A stretch of 9,967 bases of DNA from NCBI GenBank assembly GCA_001771235.1, contig METF01000134.1, positions 1,313-11,279 on the forward strand, read 5' to 3'. Below the pieces are notes generated by a model, which saw only the letters and a program-made list of their open reading frames with translations, ran no database searches and was not told the origin of the DNA. The stretch comes from Candidatus Zhuqueibacterota bacterium RBG_16_48_16 (GTDB taxonomy: Bacteria; Zhuqueibacterota; Zhuqueibacteria; Residuimicrobiales; Sediminimicrobiaceae). The translations under genes were made by a program, and so were the position numbers. Positions 1 through 6,577 of this stretch are shown here, piece after piece; within the stretch, counting starts at the first letter, position 1; each line of letters starts with the position of its first letter.

Positions 1-1082
1 GAGCTGATTGCCGCCGAAAGGTACCAGCCGATGAGATATGTTATGGCTACTGACAACAAGGATGCGAGCAGCATTTCCAGCACAATCTGGGAAAAAGCTT
101 TTTGCCTGCTGGCACCCAAAGCGGACAGAATGCCGAAATCTTCGCTTTTGCCGGCGATGTACATTTTTTCAGCGCTGTAAATGGCCATCACCGATCCGAT
201 CAATGTGAGGACGAACAGGGCGACAAAGACAGCGGAAGAGGTTTTGATCAGCCCCTCCTGAACTTCGGTAATCCGGCGCTGGATTTTTGTCTCGGCGTAT
301 GGAATAACGTCTTTAATGCTAAAAGCAATGCTGGACGTGTATGGAGAGCAGAACCAGGCTTCGTACTCCTCCGGCGCCAGGGCATTTTCTCCGTACAGCT
401 CCGCTTTAATGGCAAGCTCATCCCGGGGTTTGATCAAGCTGCTTACCAGAATACGATCGAGCGTGCTGTCGCCGGTTAATCGCTGCAATGTGCCCAGGTG
501 CATAAACAGGACATCATCCCAGAAAGAGCCGGTCTCGATTACTCCGGCAACTCTGAGCTGTTGGCTCTTTTTACCAAAGCGGATTTCCAGCATGTCGCTC
601 GGCCGGGCAATGGCGGCCATGTTTTTTCCCAGGATGATAGAGCTGCTATCGGGCATCTCTCCTGCATAGTGCCAGCCCTTGAATCTTAAAATTCCCAGGT
701 GGTATGTTTCACTTTCAACAGTACTTTCTTTATCGAACCAGCTACCGGCGACTTTTACCTGTTTTCCATCCAGGATAATTTCGGACAATTGTATTGGTGC
801 TGCATTGACCACATTATTGCGCCAAAAATGATCGAGGGACTTTAACCGGTGTACATCGTCGATGGTGAGCCGGGTCAGATCGACAAAAGATTTTTGCGGC
901 TCCACGATCATATTGGGCACGCCGGACAGCTCCAACGTGAGGTGAGATTCGGCATTCAAATACAGGGTGGAAAGGATGACGATCACGGCAGATGCTATGG
1001 CTATCGTACAGGTGAGCGAAAGAAACCGGTACCTCTGCACGACGGCTGCCCGAAATACCAGGCGGAGCAAAAACGAAATCAT
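1..1082 (-). CDS. ABC transporter permease, FtsX/MacB type (partial, C-terminus off the left edge)
   Basis: Inner-membrane permease of an ABC system, cut at window position 1; about 360 residues are visible. The start is ATG at 1082, overlapping the stop of the upstream FTR1 gene as ATGA, which indicates translational coupling. There is an N-terminal membrane segment (about residues 20-42), then a roughly 220-residue extracytoplasmic domain of MacB-PCD type, then a second membrane segment followed by the FtsX-family signature GILSALGASRQKAF and the beginning of a third segment. This is the layout of FtsX/MacB/LolCE permeases. In iron systems carrying FTR1 and FtrD (for example Campylobacter Cj1658-Cj1665, recalled from memory) one or two such permeases and an ATPase follow FTR1. 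By position this gene probably belongs to that system; its substrate is unknown. It does not look broken, only truncated by the window. Confidence 0.9.
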   Translation of the reverse strand, partial: MISFLLRLVFRAAVVQRYRFLSLTCTIAIASAVIVILSTLYLNAESHLTLELSGVPNMIVEPQKSFVDLTRLTIDDVHRLKSLDHFWRNNVVNAAPIQLSEIILDGKQVKVAGSWFDKESTVESETYHLGILRFKGWHYAGEMPDSSSIILGKNMAAIARPSDMLEIRFGKKSQQLRVAGVIETGSFWDDVLFMHLGTLQRLTGDSTLDRILVSSLIKPRDELAIKAELYGENALAPEEYEAWFCSPYTSSIAFSIKDVIPYAETKIQRRITEVQEGLIKTSSAVFVALFVLTLIGSVMAIYSAEKMYIAGKSEDFGILSALGASRQKAFSQIVLEMLLASLLSVAITYLIGWYLSAAIS

Positions 1083-2311
1083 TCGACCATCTCCTGCCAG
1101 GTATTTAACAGGGTTTTCGCATCCACAATGACATAGCCGTCCGTTGCTGTAAATTCTACGACATAAGGGTTGCAGCCGCCGGGGCTGCCCACTGTTTCGA
1201 TCTCTATGGGCGCATCGCAATTGATGCAAATGAGAACGTTTTTGCTGAAACCATAACCTTTTGGCGGACAAATGTAGCAGCCATCCAGGGCAACATAAGG
1301 CACCCCGTTTTTAACCGCCATGATGAGGCGGGAGCTTTGATAAGCATATTTATAAAATCCGTCCTCGGACGGGATGGCGATTTTGATCTGCCCGTTTTGG
1401 AGTACCACCGGCTGCGGATCGGGCACGATTATTCCGGCCGCCATGATGGTCGGGGCCAGGATCACCATGACCAGGACGATGAGCGTAGCGCTCAAGCCCA
1501 TCTTGGAGTATTTTTCTTTATAGAATTCATACTGCTGTTTGCGCCTCTCGGCAGGTCTTAATTCTGACAGATCCGGCCTGGGCGCCTTATGCATATCATA
1601 CATCACCATGAAAATTAAAAAAGCGAGCATGACGGCAATGATGATGGCACCGGTGGACGATTTCGTCAGCAATCCGACGAAGGCCATGATCGACTGGTTA
1701 ACCGGCAAAAGACCGACCTCAAAGAATTCGTGGAATCCGTTAGCCACCAGCTTGAGAACCAGGATGGCAAGAATAAAAGAAGTGACCCGAAAAAATAGCG
1801 ACAGGTTGATCCGCGAGGCGCCTTTCATAAAAACCGTGCCAAAGAGAATGGCCAGCAGCAACCCGAACAGGCCGCCGAGGAAATTCTCCACCGGACTGGA
1901 GCCGGCCAGCAACAAACTTTGCAAAAAAATGACCGTCTCCACACCTTCGCGCGCGACCATGAGGAATGCGACAAATCCCAGGGCCAGGGCACTGCCGGCT
2001 TTTGCCATGCGTCTTTCAATCGTTTGTTTGAAATGTTTGGCGTGCCGCCACATCCAGATCACCAGTCCGGCAACCATGACGGCGGCGATAAAAAACAGCA
2101 CACCTTCGACGATTTCGTTTTCCGGATCAATGCCCACCGACGAGAGGACGACCGCCAGCGCCACACTCAGGCCAACGGCTATCCATGTCCCCCTGTAAAT
2201 GTATCTTTTCTTGAACGATTCTCCGGTGCGATCCACATAGCTGGCCATGATAATAATGACCAGAATCGCTTCTATCGCTTCGCGCAGGGTTATGCCTGCC
2301 GCTTCTATCAT
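1079..2311 (-). CDS. FTR1-family iron permease fused to FtrD-like (DUF2318) Fe-S/redox domain
   Basis: A 410-residue inner-membrane protein with two parts. Residues 1-240 are a seven-helix FTR1/EfeU-type iron permease. REAIE at 10-14 and REGVE at 121-125 are the two REXXE iron-ligand motifs, and EIVEGVLFFIAAVMV at 66-80 is typical of the family. The first motif has Ala-Ile where REGLE is usual, but both glutamates are kept. After a charged cytoplasmic linker (243-270), an eighth membrane segment (272-292) should place the rest in the periplasm. Residues 300-410 match the FtrD/DUF2318 type: CYIC (C345, C348), CINC (C362, C365) and GGCNP (C380). FtrD usually handles electrons for FTR1 and is often a separate gene. 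AAGGAG precedes the ATG by 8 nt. The gene is 47 bp downstream of the beta-barrel gene and overlaps the ABC permease by 4 nt. The specific metal (Fe expected) is inferred from the family. Confidence 0.93.
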   Translation of the reverse strand: MIEAAGITLREAIEAILVIIIMASYVDRTGESFKKRYIYRGTWIAVGLSVALAVVLSSVGIDPENEIVEGVLFFIAAVMVAGLVIWMWRHAKHFKQTIERRMAKAGSALALGFVAFLMVAREGVETVIFLQSLLLAGSSPVENFLGGLFGLLLAILFGTVFMKGASRINLSLFFRVTSFILAILVLKLVANGFHEFFEVGLLPVNQSIMAFVGLLTKSSTGAIIIAVMLAFLIFMVMYDMHKAPRPDLSELRPAERRKQQYEFYKEKYSKMGLSATLIVLVMVILAPTIMAAGIIVPDPQPVVLQNGQIKIAIPSEDGFYKYAYQSSRLIMAVKNGVPYVALDGCYICPPKGYGFSKNVLICINCDAPIEIETVGSPGGCNPYVVEFTATDGYVIVDAKTLLNTWQEMVE

Positions 2312-2358
2312 GATGAGGTCTCCTTTTCTCTTTCGTCATCAGATACAGCCATTGTGCT

Positions 2359-3159
2359 TTAAAACGGATGCTCAAAAGACAGGTAAGCAAAAACTCCGTA
2401 TGCATTTTCAGATGGACCCAAACCGACAGGGACCGCTATACCTGGCACAATTTGCAGGCCGTTCCTAAAATTTATGGCGAAACGCACTCCCGGATTGATA
2501 AAAAATGCATCATCTCTTACCTTTTTGCCGTCCGGCTGAACAGCTTCATCGGAATTCCATACGGATTCACACACAAGGTTAATGTTTTGCGACAAAAGAA
2601 AAATAAAACTGGCTCCAAAGTTAAATCCAAAAGCATTTGCCTGTTCTCCGTTCGGCTTTTTACTATTTGGGATAAAAGTCGAACCCATGTTCCAGTGTGT
2701 TACCCATTTGTCGGTAAGTTCTATGCTCAGCGGGACGTTAATCTGAAATCCGGCAGCGCCGCTTCCAAGGCCTTTCTTATGGCTACCGGCAAGTAAAAGC
2801 AATGATAAACGGGGTGAGAGGGCAATGTCTCCCTTAAATACAAGCTGGTAACGATAGTTTAGTGCGACATCGCCTATGCCCGATTCGGAAATTTCATTAT
2901 AATTTGCCGGGATCGTGTAGGAAAGCTGGTGCGCCTGCATGGAAATAGGCCATTCCTGGGTAAGAGAATATGCCCATGTTTCGTCTTTCATGAGCTGGAA
3001 AGCTTGTATATGCTGTACGACACCATCCTCCTGGTTGTATGCTTCTTCGATCAAGAAGGAATTGTCCTGGATTTTTTTCGCTTCCTGGGAAAATGCCGGG
3101 ACGTAACATGCTGTGGCCATCAATGTCATCGCTGAAATTACGAGCAATTGTTTTTTCAT
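2359..3159 (-). CDS. Outer-membrane beta-barrel transporter-like protein, MetA/phenol-degradation family
   Basis: A 266-residue exported protein with a clear Sec signal peptide (MKKQ..., hydrophobic 5-22, likely cut after AFSQ near residue 25). The mature part consists of alternating amphipathic strands, for example GIGDVALNYRYQLV at 94-107, and ends in Phe after SFEHPF, the C-terminal pattern of outer-membrane barrels recognised by BAM. The stretch DNSFLIEEAYNQEDGVVQHI resembles proteins annotated as putative MetA-pathway transporters (Pfam Phenol_MetA_deg). That family name says little about function. Its place between an exported chelatase-fold protein and an FTR1 permease suggests a role in passage or sensing of metal or metal complex at the outer membrane, by inference only. 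The ribosome site is weak (purine-rich GAAGAAGAAAA, far from the ATG). It is 80 bp from the CbiX-like gene and 47 bp from FTR1, so it probably sits in the same transcript. Confidence 0.8.
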   Translation of the reverse strand: MKKQLLVISAMTLMATACYVPAFSQEAKKIQDNSFLIEEAYNQEDGVVQHIQAFQLMKDETWAYSLTQEWPISMQAHQLSYTIPANYNEISESGIGDVALNYRYQLVFKGDIALSPRLSLLLLAGSHKKGLGSGAAGFQINVPLSIELTDKWVTHWNMGSTFIPNSKKPNGEQANAFGFNFGASFIFLLSQNINLVCESVWNSDEAVQPDGKKVRDDAFFINPGVRFAINFRNGLQIVPGIAVPVGLGPSENAYGVFAYLSFEHPF

Positions 3160-3239
3160 TTTGTTAATTTTCTTCTTCGCTTACTATGGAATGTTTGGTT
3201 CTACTCGGCAATAGTTTCAGAATTAGCAGGCAAAGCAGC

Positions 3240-4157
3240 TTAAAAGGTATTTTCATTCTCTCTAATCTTTTCTTCAACAAATCGCGTGATATTGACATGG
3301 GGTAAAAGGGTTTTACCATTGTAGATATAATTCAATCCTTCCAGCCGTTGGGGGATTCCTTTTTCGATTCCTCCTGAAGCCAGCAAAAAAGGAATGACCA
3401 AAACACGATTATTGGCTTGCATTGCCTGCAAAACGCGGCGGCGCAAATCCTCCCTGGCGGTTTCGTAAATCTCTTTTGGCGCATCATCGCGCAGAGTGAC
3501 TGATTGAACAGCCAGGAAGCCACCCTGTTGTCGAAGGGTTTGTGCCAGGTTATTCATCGTGTCAAGCCATTTTTGGTTATCCTCTTCTTCGTTGGGTCCA
3601 TGCGCGACCAGCAGCACCGTCTCGTTTTCGGGAACAGTGCTCAGCTCCTGCGCTCTGGCCAAAAGAATTTCTCCGACAAAAGGATGATTATCCAACGCGC
3701 CGGTCATTTTAAGTTTCGCTGTAGTTGAGATGGGCTTCAGCATTGCGGCATGGTTGGCGTGGTGTTCATGCGCGCTGTTGCCGTGATGCATGAGCAGGGG
3801 CTCGTCCGCCAGCTCCGGACGCAGCGAAAGCACGTATTCGGTTTGGCGAATGATCGAACTGTATGATGAGATGAAAAGCGGGATGACGAGAATTCTTTTT
3901 GCCCTACGCTCTTCAAGCTTGCGCAGACCTTTTTCCAGGCTGTCCGGCACCGCCATGCCCAGGGCAATCTCCAGGCAAAACCTGTCTTGCAGCGGCGCGA
4001 CGACCTGCGCTATTTCGCGATTCCAGTTTTCATTGCCGCCGTGGGCCAGTACCAGAACGCCTAAATCAGCAAAAATGTCCTCGTCAATTTGACTATGGGC
4101 AATGCTACTGACAAACAGCAGCAGAATCACCAAACAACTTATTTTGAATCCAATCAT
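3240..4157 (-). CDS. Exported two-domain CbiX/SirB-like chelatase-fold protein with His-rich insert
   Basis: A 305-residue protein with a signal peptide (about residues 1-22, ...SIAHSQ). I chose ATG at 4157, because GAGGAG lies 4 nt before it and only 1 nt before the in-frame TTG at 4160. It contains two halves of the CbiX/sirohydrochlorin chelatase fold: VLVLAHGG (His39) with ILVIPLFISS (89-98), then LLVAHGPNEE (His186) with VLVIPFLLASGG (252-263). Each half keeps the first conserved His after a hydrophobic strand. The usual second His (GxHV..DIP) is not visible in either half; the second reads GGIEKGIP. Between the halves is a His-rich loop with six His in residues 124-136. Cytosolic CbiX inserts cobalt (SirB iron) into sirohydrochlorin. 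An exported copy in a metal-uptake cluster is more likely a periplasmic metal- or tetrapyrrole-binding protein than a biosynthetic enzyme; that is inference. Confidence 0.85.
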   Translation of the reverse strand: MIGFKISCLVILLLFVSSIAHSQIDEDIFADLGVLVLAHGGNENWNREIAQVVAPLQDRFCLEIALGMAVPDSLEKGLRKLEERRAKRILVIPLFISSYSSIIRQTEYVLSLRPELADEPLLMHHGNSAHEHHANHAAMLKPISTTAKLKMTGALDNHPFVGEILLARAQELSTVPENETVLLVAHGPNEEEDNQKWLDTMNNLAQTLRQQGGFLAVQSVTLRDDAPKEIYETAREDLRRRVLQAMQANNRVLVIPFLLASGGIEKGIPQRLEGLNYIYNGKTLLPHVNITRFVEEKIRENENTF

Positions 4158-4176
4158 CAATCTCCTCTTTTTGTTT

Positions 4177-4194
4177 ATGCCGTTCTGGCGGCAT
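4177..4194 (-). promoter_or_regulatory. Small hairpin in the leader of the CbiX-like gene
   Basis: ATGCCG and CGGCAT form a perfect 6-bp inverted repeat around a 6-nt loop, 19 nt upstream of the chosen ATG and just before the GAGGAG ribosome site on the minus strand. It could be a leader hairpin affecting translation or a protein-binding site. There is no T-tract in the direction of transcription, so it is not a standard terminator. Function is unknown. Confidence 0.3.
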
Positions 4195-4251
4195 CGTAAC
4201 TTTTGTAGCAGATCCTTTGGGAAAGCAAATGGAAAATTTATATCTATTCAG

Positions 4252-4332
4252 CCCACGAAACACACGAAACGAACAGAAAGAATGAACATAATGCTATTTG
4301 ATTCCTTTCGCTTATTTTGTGTGTTTGGTGGG
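4252..4332. repeat. Imperfect palindromic intergenic repeat (MITE-like)
   Basis: The arms CCCACGAAACACAC (4252-4265) and GTGTGTTTGGTGGG (4319-4332) are inverted copies with 13 of 14 matches. Weaker pairing continues inward through the CGAAAC and TTATTTT stretches. The unit lies in the 205-bp gap between the DtxR-type regulator and the CbiX-like gene. From memory, the string TTTCGTGTGTTTCGTGG is a common dispersed repeat in many environmental bacterial genomes; only one copy is visible here. It could separate or modulate transcription of the regulator and of the downstream genes by forming an RNA hairpin. No ORF across it looks real. Confidence 0.6.
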
Positions 4333-4362
4333 ATGAATTATTGTTAAAATTTACTTTTGGTC

Positions 4363-4905
4363 TCATTCCATTTGTATTATGTCTTGCTCAGTTTTACCGC
4401 TGTAAAAGCATTCCGTCTCACACACCTGGCAGGTTTCCGTCGATTGGCAGGCAAAAGTAAACTCTTTGAACCCGGCTTTAAATTCTTTAACTTCCATCCT
4501 GTCGGACATGAAAAAGCCCATGAACATGAGCAGTTTTTCGCCCATTTCCTGACTGATCAGGTGCTCGATTTTGCAGGCGTCGATCTCGGCATTCATTGGC
4601 GAGAGCTGCAGCACTTCTTTGAGAAATTTGATCAGTATATGCCGCTTGCTGAGCACGGTATTGACCAGATCCTTTCCAGGCTGCGACAACTGGAAGAACT
4701 TGTTCTCGTCCTCTGAAATGAGGCCCTTCTTTTTGAGCTGTTTGAGAGTGATCGCCACGCTGCCGCGCGTGATACCGAGATGCTTGGCAACGTCGATACC
4801 ACGCGCATATCCTTTTGTTTTTAACAATTCAAAAATGGCCATCAAATGGTGGGCCGAGCTATGGGTCAGCTCATTTTCATCAAACTTTTTCCAGACTTCT
4901 TTCAT
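4363..4905 (-). CDS. DtxR/MntR-family metal-dependent transcriptional regulator with C-terminal Cys cluster
   Basis: A 180-residue protein. Residues 10-75 form a winged helix-turn-helix with the DtxR pattern (SSAHHLMAIFELLKTKG, then DVAKHLGITRGSVAITLKQL as the recognition region). Residues 80-135 form the dimer and metal domain: KRH (His89) and DACKIEH (Cys111, Glu114, His115) correspond to His79 and Cys102/Glu105/His106 of DtxR. A Cys at the 111 position favours iron-type over manganese-type sensing, by analogy. No SH3-like third domain is present. Instead the tail has four cysteines, Cys153, 159, 162 and 166 (C-x5-C-x2-C-x3-C), which might bind Zn or an Fe-S cluster or act as a redox switch. 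AAGG lies 5 nt before the ATG. It is divergent from the methyltransferase and upstream of the metal-transport genes, which are its likely targets along with itself. Confidence 0.92.
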   Translation of the reverse strand: MKEVWKKFDENELTHSSAHHLMAIFELLKTKGYARGIDVAKHLGITRGSVAITLKQLKKKGLISEDENKFFQLSQPGKDLVNTVLSKRHILIKFLKEVLQLSPMNAEIDACKIEHLISQEMGEKLLMFMGFFMSDRMEVKEFKAGFKEFTFACQSTETCQVCETECFYSGKTEQDIIQME

Positions 4906-4914
4906 AATGACCTT

Positions 4915-4985
4915 GTATTATTAGTAATACGTATGTTTTATAATGACAACCTTTGTAAGGTAGGCTATTAATATTAATTAGTCAA
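4915..4985 (-). promoter_or_regulatory. Candidate promoter and operator palindromes upstream of the DtxR-type regulator
   Basis: On the minus strand, TTGACT (4985-4980) and TACCTT (4962-4957) are 17 nt apart, giving a fair -35 and a poor -10. ACCTT-TGT-AAGGT (4949-4961) overlaps that -10. A longer palindrome, GTATTATTAGTAATAC (4915-4930, arms of 6 around 4), lies 10-25 bp before the ATG. TTAATATTAA is also self-complementary (4969-4978) in the spacer. On the plus strand TATAAT at 4939-4944 could serve the methyltransferase, but its -35 is not evident. Autoregulation by the DtxR-type protein through one of these palindromes is plausible. None matches the classical DtxR/IdeR box well. Confidence 0.4.
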
Positions 4986-5014
4986 CTATTATTTGCGCAC
5001 ATTCATGAGCAAAT

Positions 5015-5638
5015 ATGAACATCAAAGACGCTTATGACAGATGGTCGGCAAGCTACGACGCCGATGAAAATCTCACGCGTGACCTCGATCAGCGCGTCAC
5101 AAGGATCACCCTGGCAGAGTGGAAGTGCAAGTCCATCATCGAGATTGGCTGTGGCACCGGCAAGAACACGGCCCTGTTGTCACAAATCAGTGATAAAGTG
5201 CATGCTGTGGATATTTCAAGCGGTATGCTAAAAAAGGCCAGGGAGAAGCCGGGACCGAACAATGTGAGCTATTCCATGGCCGATATCACAAAGCCGTGGC
5301 CGTTTGCAGACCGGTGCGCCGATCTCATCGTCTGCAACCTGGTGCTCGAGCATGTAAAAGATGTTTCCTTTATATTCTCGCAGGCATCTCGCTTATTGGT
5401 CGAAGGAGGGCGCTTTTTTATATGCGAGCTTCATCCCTTCAGACAGTACCAGGGGAAAAAGGCCAGGTTCCAAAGCGAGCGGGGAGCGACCGAAATTCAG
5501 GCATTCGTGCATCATTTGTCGGAATTCATCGATGCCGCCATGCAGAATGGATTCGCACTTGCAAGTTTCAAGGAGTGGTGGCACGAAAAAGACCAAAACA
5601 AACTGCCGAGACTGGTATCGTTTATATTGTGCAAATAA
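5015..5638 (+). CDS. Class I SAM-dependent methyltransferase
   Basis: A 207-residue cytosolic protein with the Rossmann-type methyltransferase fold. Motif I is IIEIGCGTGKNT (41-52), the SAM-binding glycine loop. The acidic residue ending strand 2 is in VHAVDIS (62-68). Motif II/III lies around YSMADITKPWPFAD (86-99), and NLVLEHV (108-114) is the motif IV region. This places it in the Methyltransf_11/25 group acting on small molecules. The substrate cannot be read from the sequence. The N-terminal AYDRWSASYDADEN is typical of BioC/UbiE-like members, but no biotin or quinone genes are nearby. Only a weak GAGC ribosome site precedes the ATG. It is divergent from the DtxR-type regulator, with a 109-bp shared control region, so it may be co-regulated; that is unproven. 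Confidence 0.9.
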   Translation: MNIKDAYDRWSASYDADENLTRDLDQRVTRITLAEWKCKSIIEIGCGTGKNTALLSQISDKVHAVDISSGMLKKAREKPGPNNVSYSMADITKPWPFADRCADLIVCNLVLEHVKDVSFIFSQASRLLVEGGRFFICELHPFRQYQGKKARFQSERGATEIQAFVHHLSEFIDAAMQNGFALASFKEWWHEKDQNKLPRLVSFILCK

Positions 5639-5703
5639 AGGCGATCCAATGGAACAAAGTTGAATTTCGTCTCCCAGTGTCGGTTTGCTTTCGGAAAAAA
5701 ATC

Positions 5704-5750
5704 TTGCAAACCTAGCAATGCTTTTGTATGTTGTGTTACATTACATACAA
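5704..5750 (+). promoter_or_regulatory. Inverted repeat and possible promoter upstream of the MntA-HepT pair
   Basis: TTGTATGT (5724-5731) and ACATACAA (5743-5750) are perfect 8-bp inverted arms with an 11-nt spacer, so their centres are 19 bp apart, about two helical turns. A weak promoter, TTGCAA (5704-5709) with TATGTT (5727-5732) at 17 nt, overlaps the left arm. This is the geometry expected of an autoregulatory operator for a toxin-antitoxin operon. It also argues that the upstream in-frame ATG at 5728 is not the antitoxin start. Confidence 0.4.
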
Positions 5751-5787
5751 GATTTCACCTGTAACTTATGCATCAGGCAACCCAATT

Positions 5788-6057
5788 ATGTTAAGCGATT
5801 CCGACAAAACTGTTATCATCAGATGCGCACAAAAGTATAATGTAGTAGCCATCTATCTTTTTGGCTCATCATTGCATCCGAATACCCCGGCGCGCGATAT
5901 TGACCTCGGCGTGAAGGGCATCAATCCAGCATTGTTTTTCAAATTTTATGGAGAACTCTTGCGCAAGCTGTCGAAGCCTGTGGATTTGGTCGACCTTTCG
6001 CATAAAACCCTTTTCAATGAGCTGGTGGAAAAAAGAGGCACAAAAATTTATGGGTGA
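5788..6057 (+). CDS. mntA: MntA-type minimal nucleotidyltransferase antitoxin
   Basis: An 89-residue protein of the minimal nucleotidyltransferase (MNT) family. LFGSS (24-28) followed by DID (37-39) forms the GS-x9-DxD catalytic motif, and Asp66 in KPVDLVDL supplies the third carboxylate, so the active site looks intact. In characterised MntA-HepT systems such as Shewanella oneidensis, MntA neutralises the HepT RNase by adding AMP to a tyrosine of the toxin's RX4HXY motif. I chose ATG at 5788 because family homology begins near here. The in-frame ATG at 5728 would add 20 unusual residues and falls inside an inverted repeat. Neither start has a clear Shine-Dalgarno. Its last 8 nt overlap the toxin gene, so the two are translationally coupled. 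Confidence 0.85.
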   Translation: MLSDSDKTVIIRCAQKYNVVAIYLFGSSLHPNTPARDIDLGVKGINPALFFKFYGELLRKLSKPVDLVDLSHKTLFNELVEKRGTKIYG

Positions 6058-6484
6058 CTTGCTGCTAGACTTTGAGGCTGAAAAAGAACGTATTGTAGAC
6101 ACTCTCGCGGCATTGGCAAAAACGCTGCATCGGAAACGAAGAGGCTTTGTTGAGTTGGCAGCAATAGCGACCTGCCTTCACAATTCTTATAGCGGCATGG
6201 AAAATTTGCTCAAGCGCGTTTTGCTGCATCTTCAAGTACCCTTGCCTCATTCGGCTACTTCACATATAGACCTGTTAGATTTGGCCGTCGAACAGAGGAT
6301 TATTTCTCAAGAACTTTCAGAAGCGCTCGATGAGTATCGCGCTTTTCGTCATTTTTTCGTTCACGGCTATGGCATTGCCCTGCAAGAAGCGCCCTTACAG
6401 CCTCTGGCCAAAAAGCTTCCAGACATTTGGAATCGATTTGAGCGCGAGTTAAATAATTTTCTCACCTCAGGCAAATATCAATAA
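6050..6484 (+). CDS. hepT: HepT-like HEPN ribonuclease toxin
   Basis: A 144-residue helical protein starting at ATG 6050, inside the end of the antitoxin gene (8-nt overlap). The frame is open further upstream, but those codons lie over mntA. The HEPN RNase motif RX4HXY is complete: Arg100, His105, Tyr107 in RHFFVHGY. SGMENLLKRVL (48-58) matches the conserved helix with Glu51 seen in HepT-like proteins. Such toxins cleave tRNA or mRNA and are held inactive by MntA-dependent AMPylation of the motif tyrosine. The motif tyrosine and all antitoxin catalytic residues are present, so the pair looks functional. Its length is close to other HepT proteins, and it may belong to a diverged HepT-like subfamily rather than classical DUF86. 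Confidence 0.87.
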   Translation: MGDLLLDFEAEKERIVDTLAALAKTLHRKRRGFVELAAIATCLHNSYSGMENLLKRVLLHLQVPLPHSATSHIDLLDLAVEQRIISQELSEALDEYRAFRHFFVHGYGIALQEAPLQPLAKKLPDIWNRFERELNNFLTSGKYQ

Positions 6485-6577
6485 CTGACCTCCAAAGACT
6501 TTACTCCGTCGTCGCTTCAATCAATCGCATAGTGATTTCTACCTGCGACAAAGACATTATCCCTGGACAAACAGCTT

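Noticed and set aside
1539..2198. Long plus-strand ORF (219 codons) opposite FTR1
   Set aside because: It is the antisense shadow of the FTR1-FtrD gene, whose motifs are unambiguous.
4102..4347. Small plus-strand ORF between the CbiX-like gene and the regulator
   Set aside because: It crosses the palindromic repeat, has no family resemblance, and starts inside the CbiX-like gene on the other strand.
5728..5787. Longer N-terminus for the MntA antitoxin from ATG 5728
   Set aside because: It has no ribosome site, lies inside an inverted repeat, and adds 20 residues unlike the family.
5948..6049. N-terminal extension of HepT in the same open frame
   Set aside because: These codons are in another frame of the antitoxin gene. 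The ATG at 6050 fits the family length and the usual overlap.
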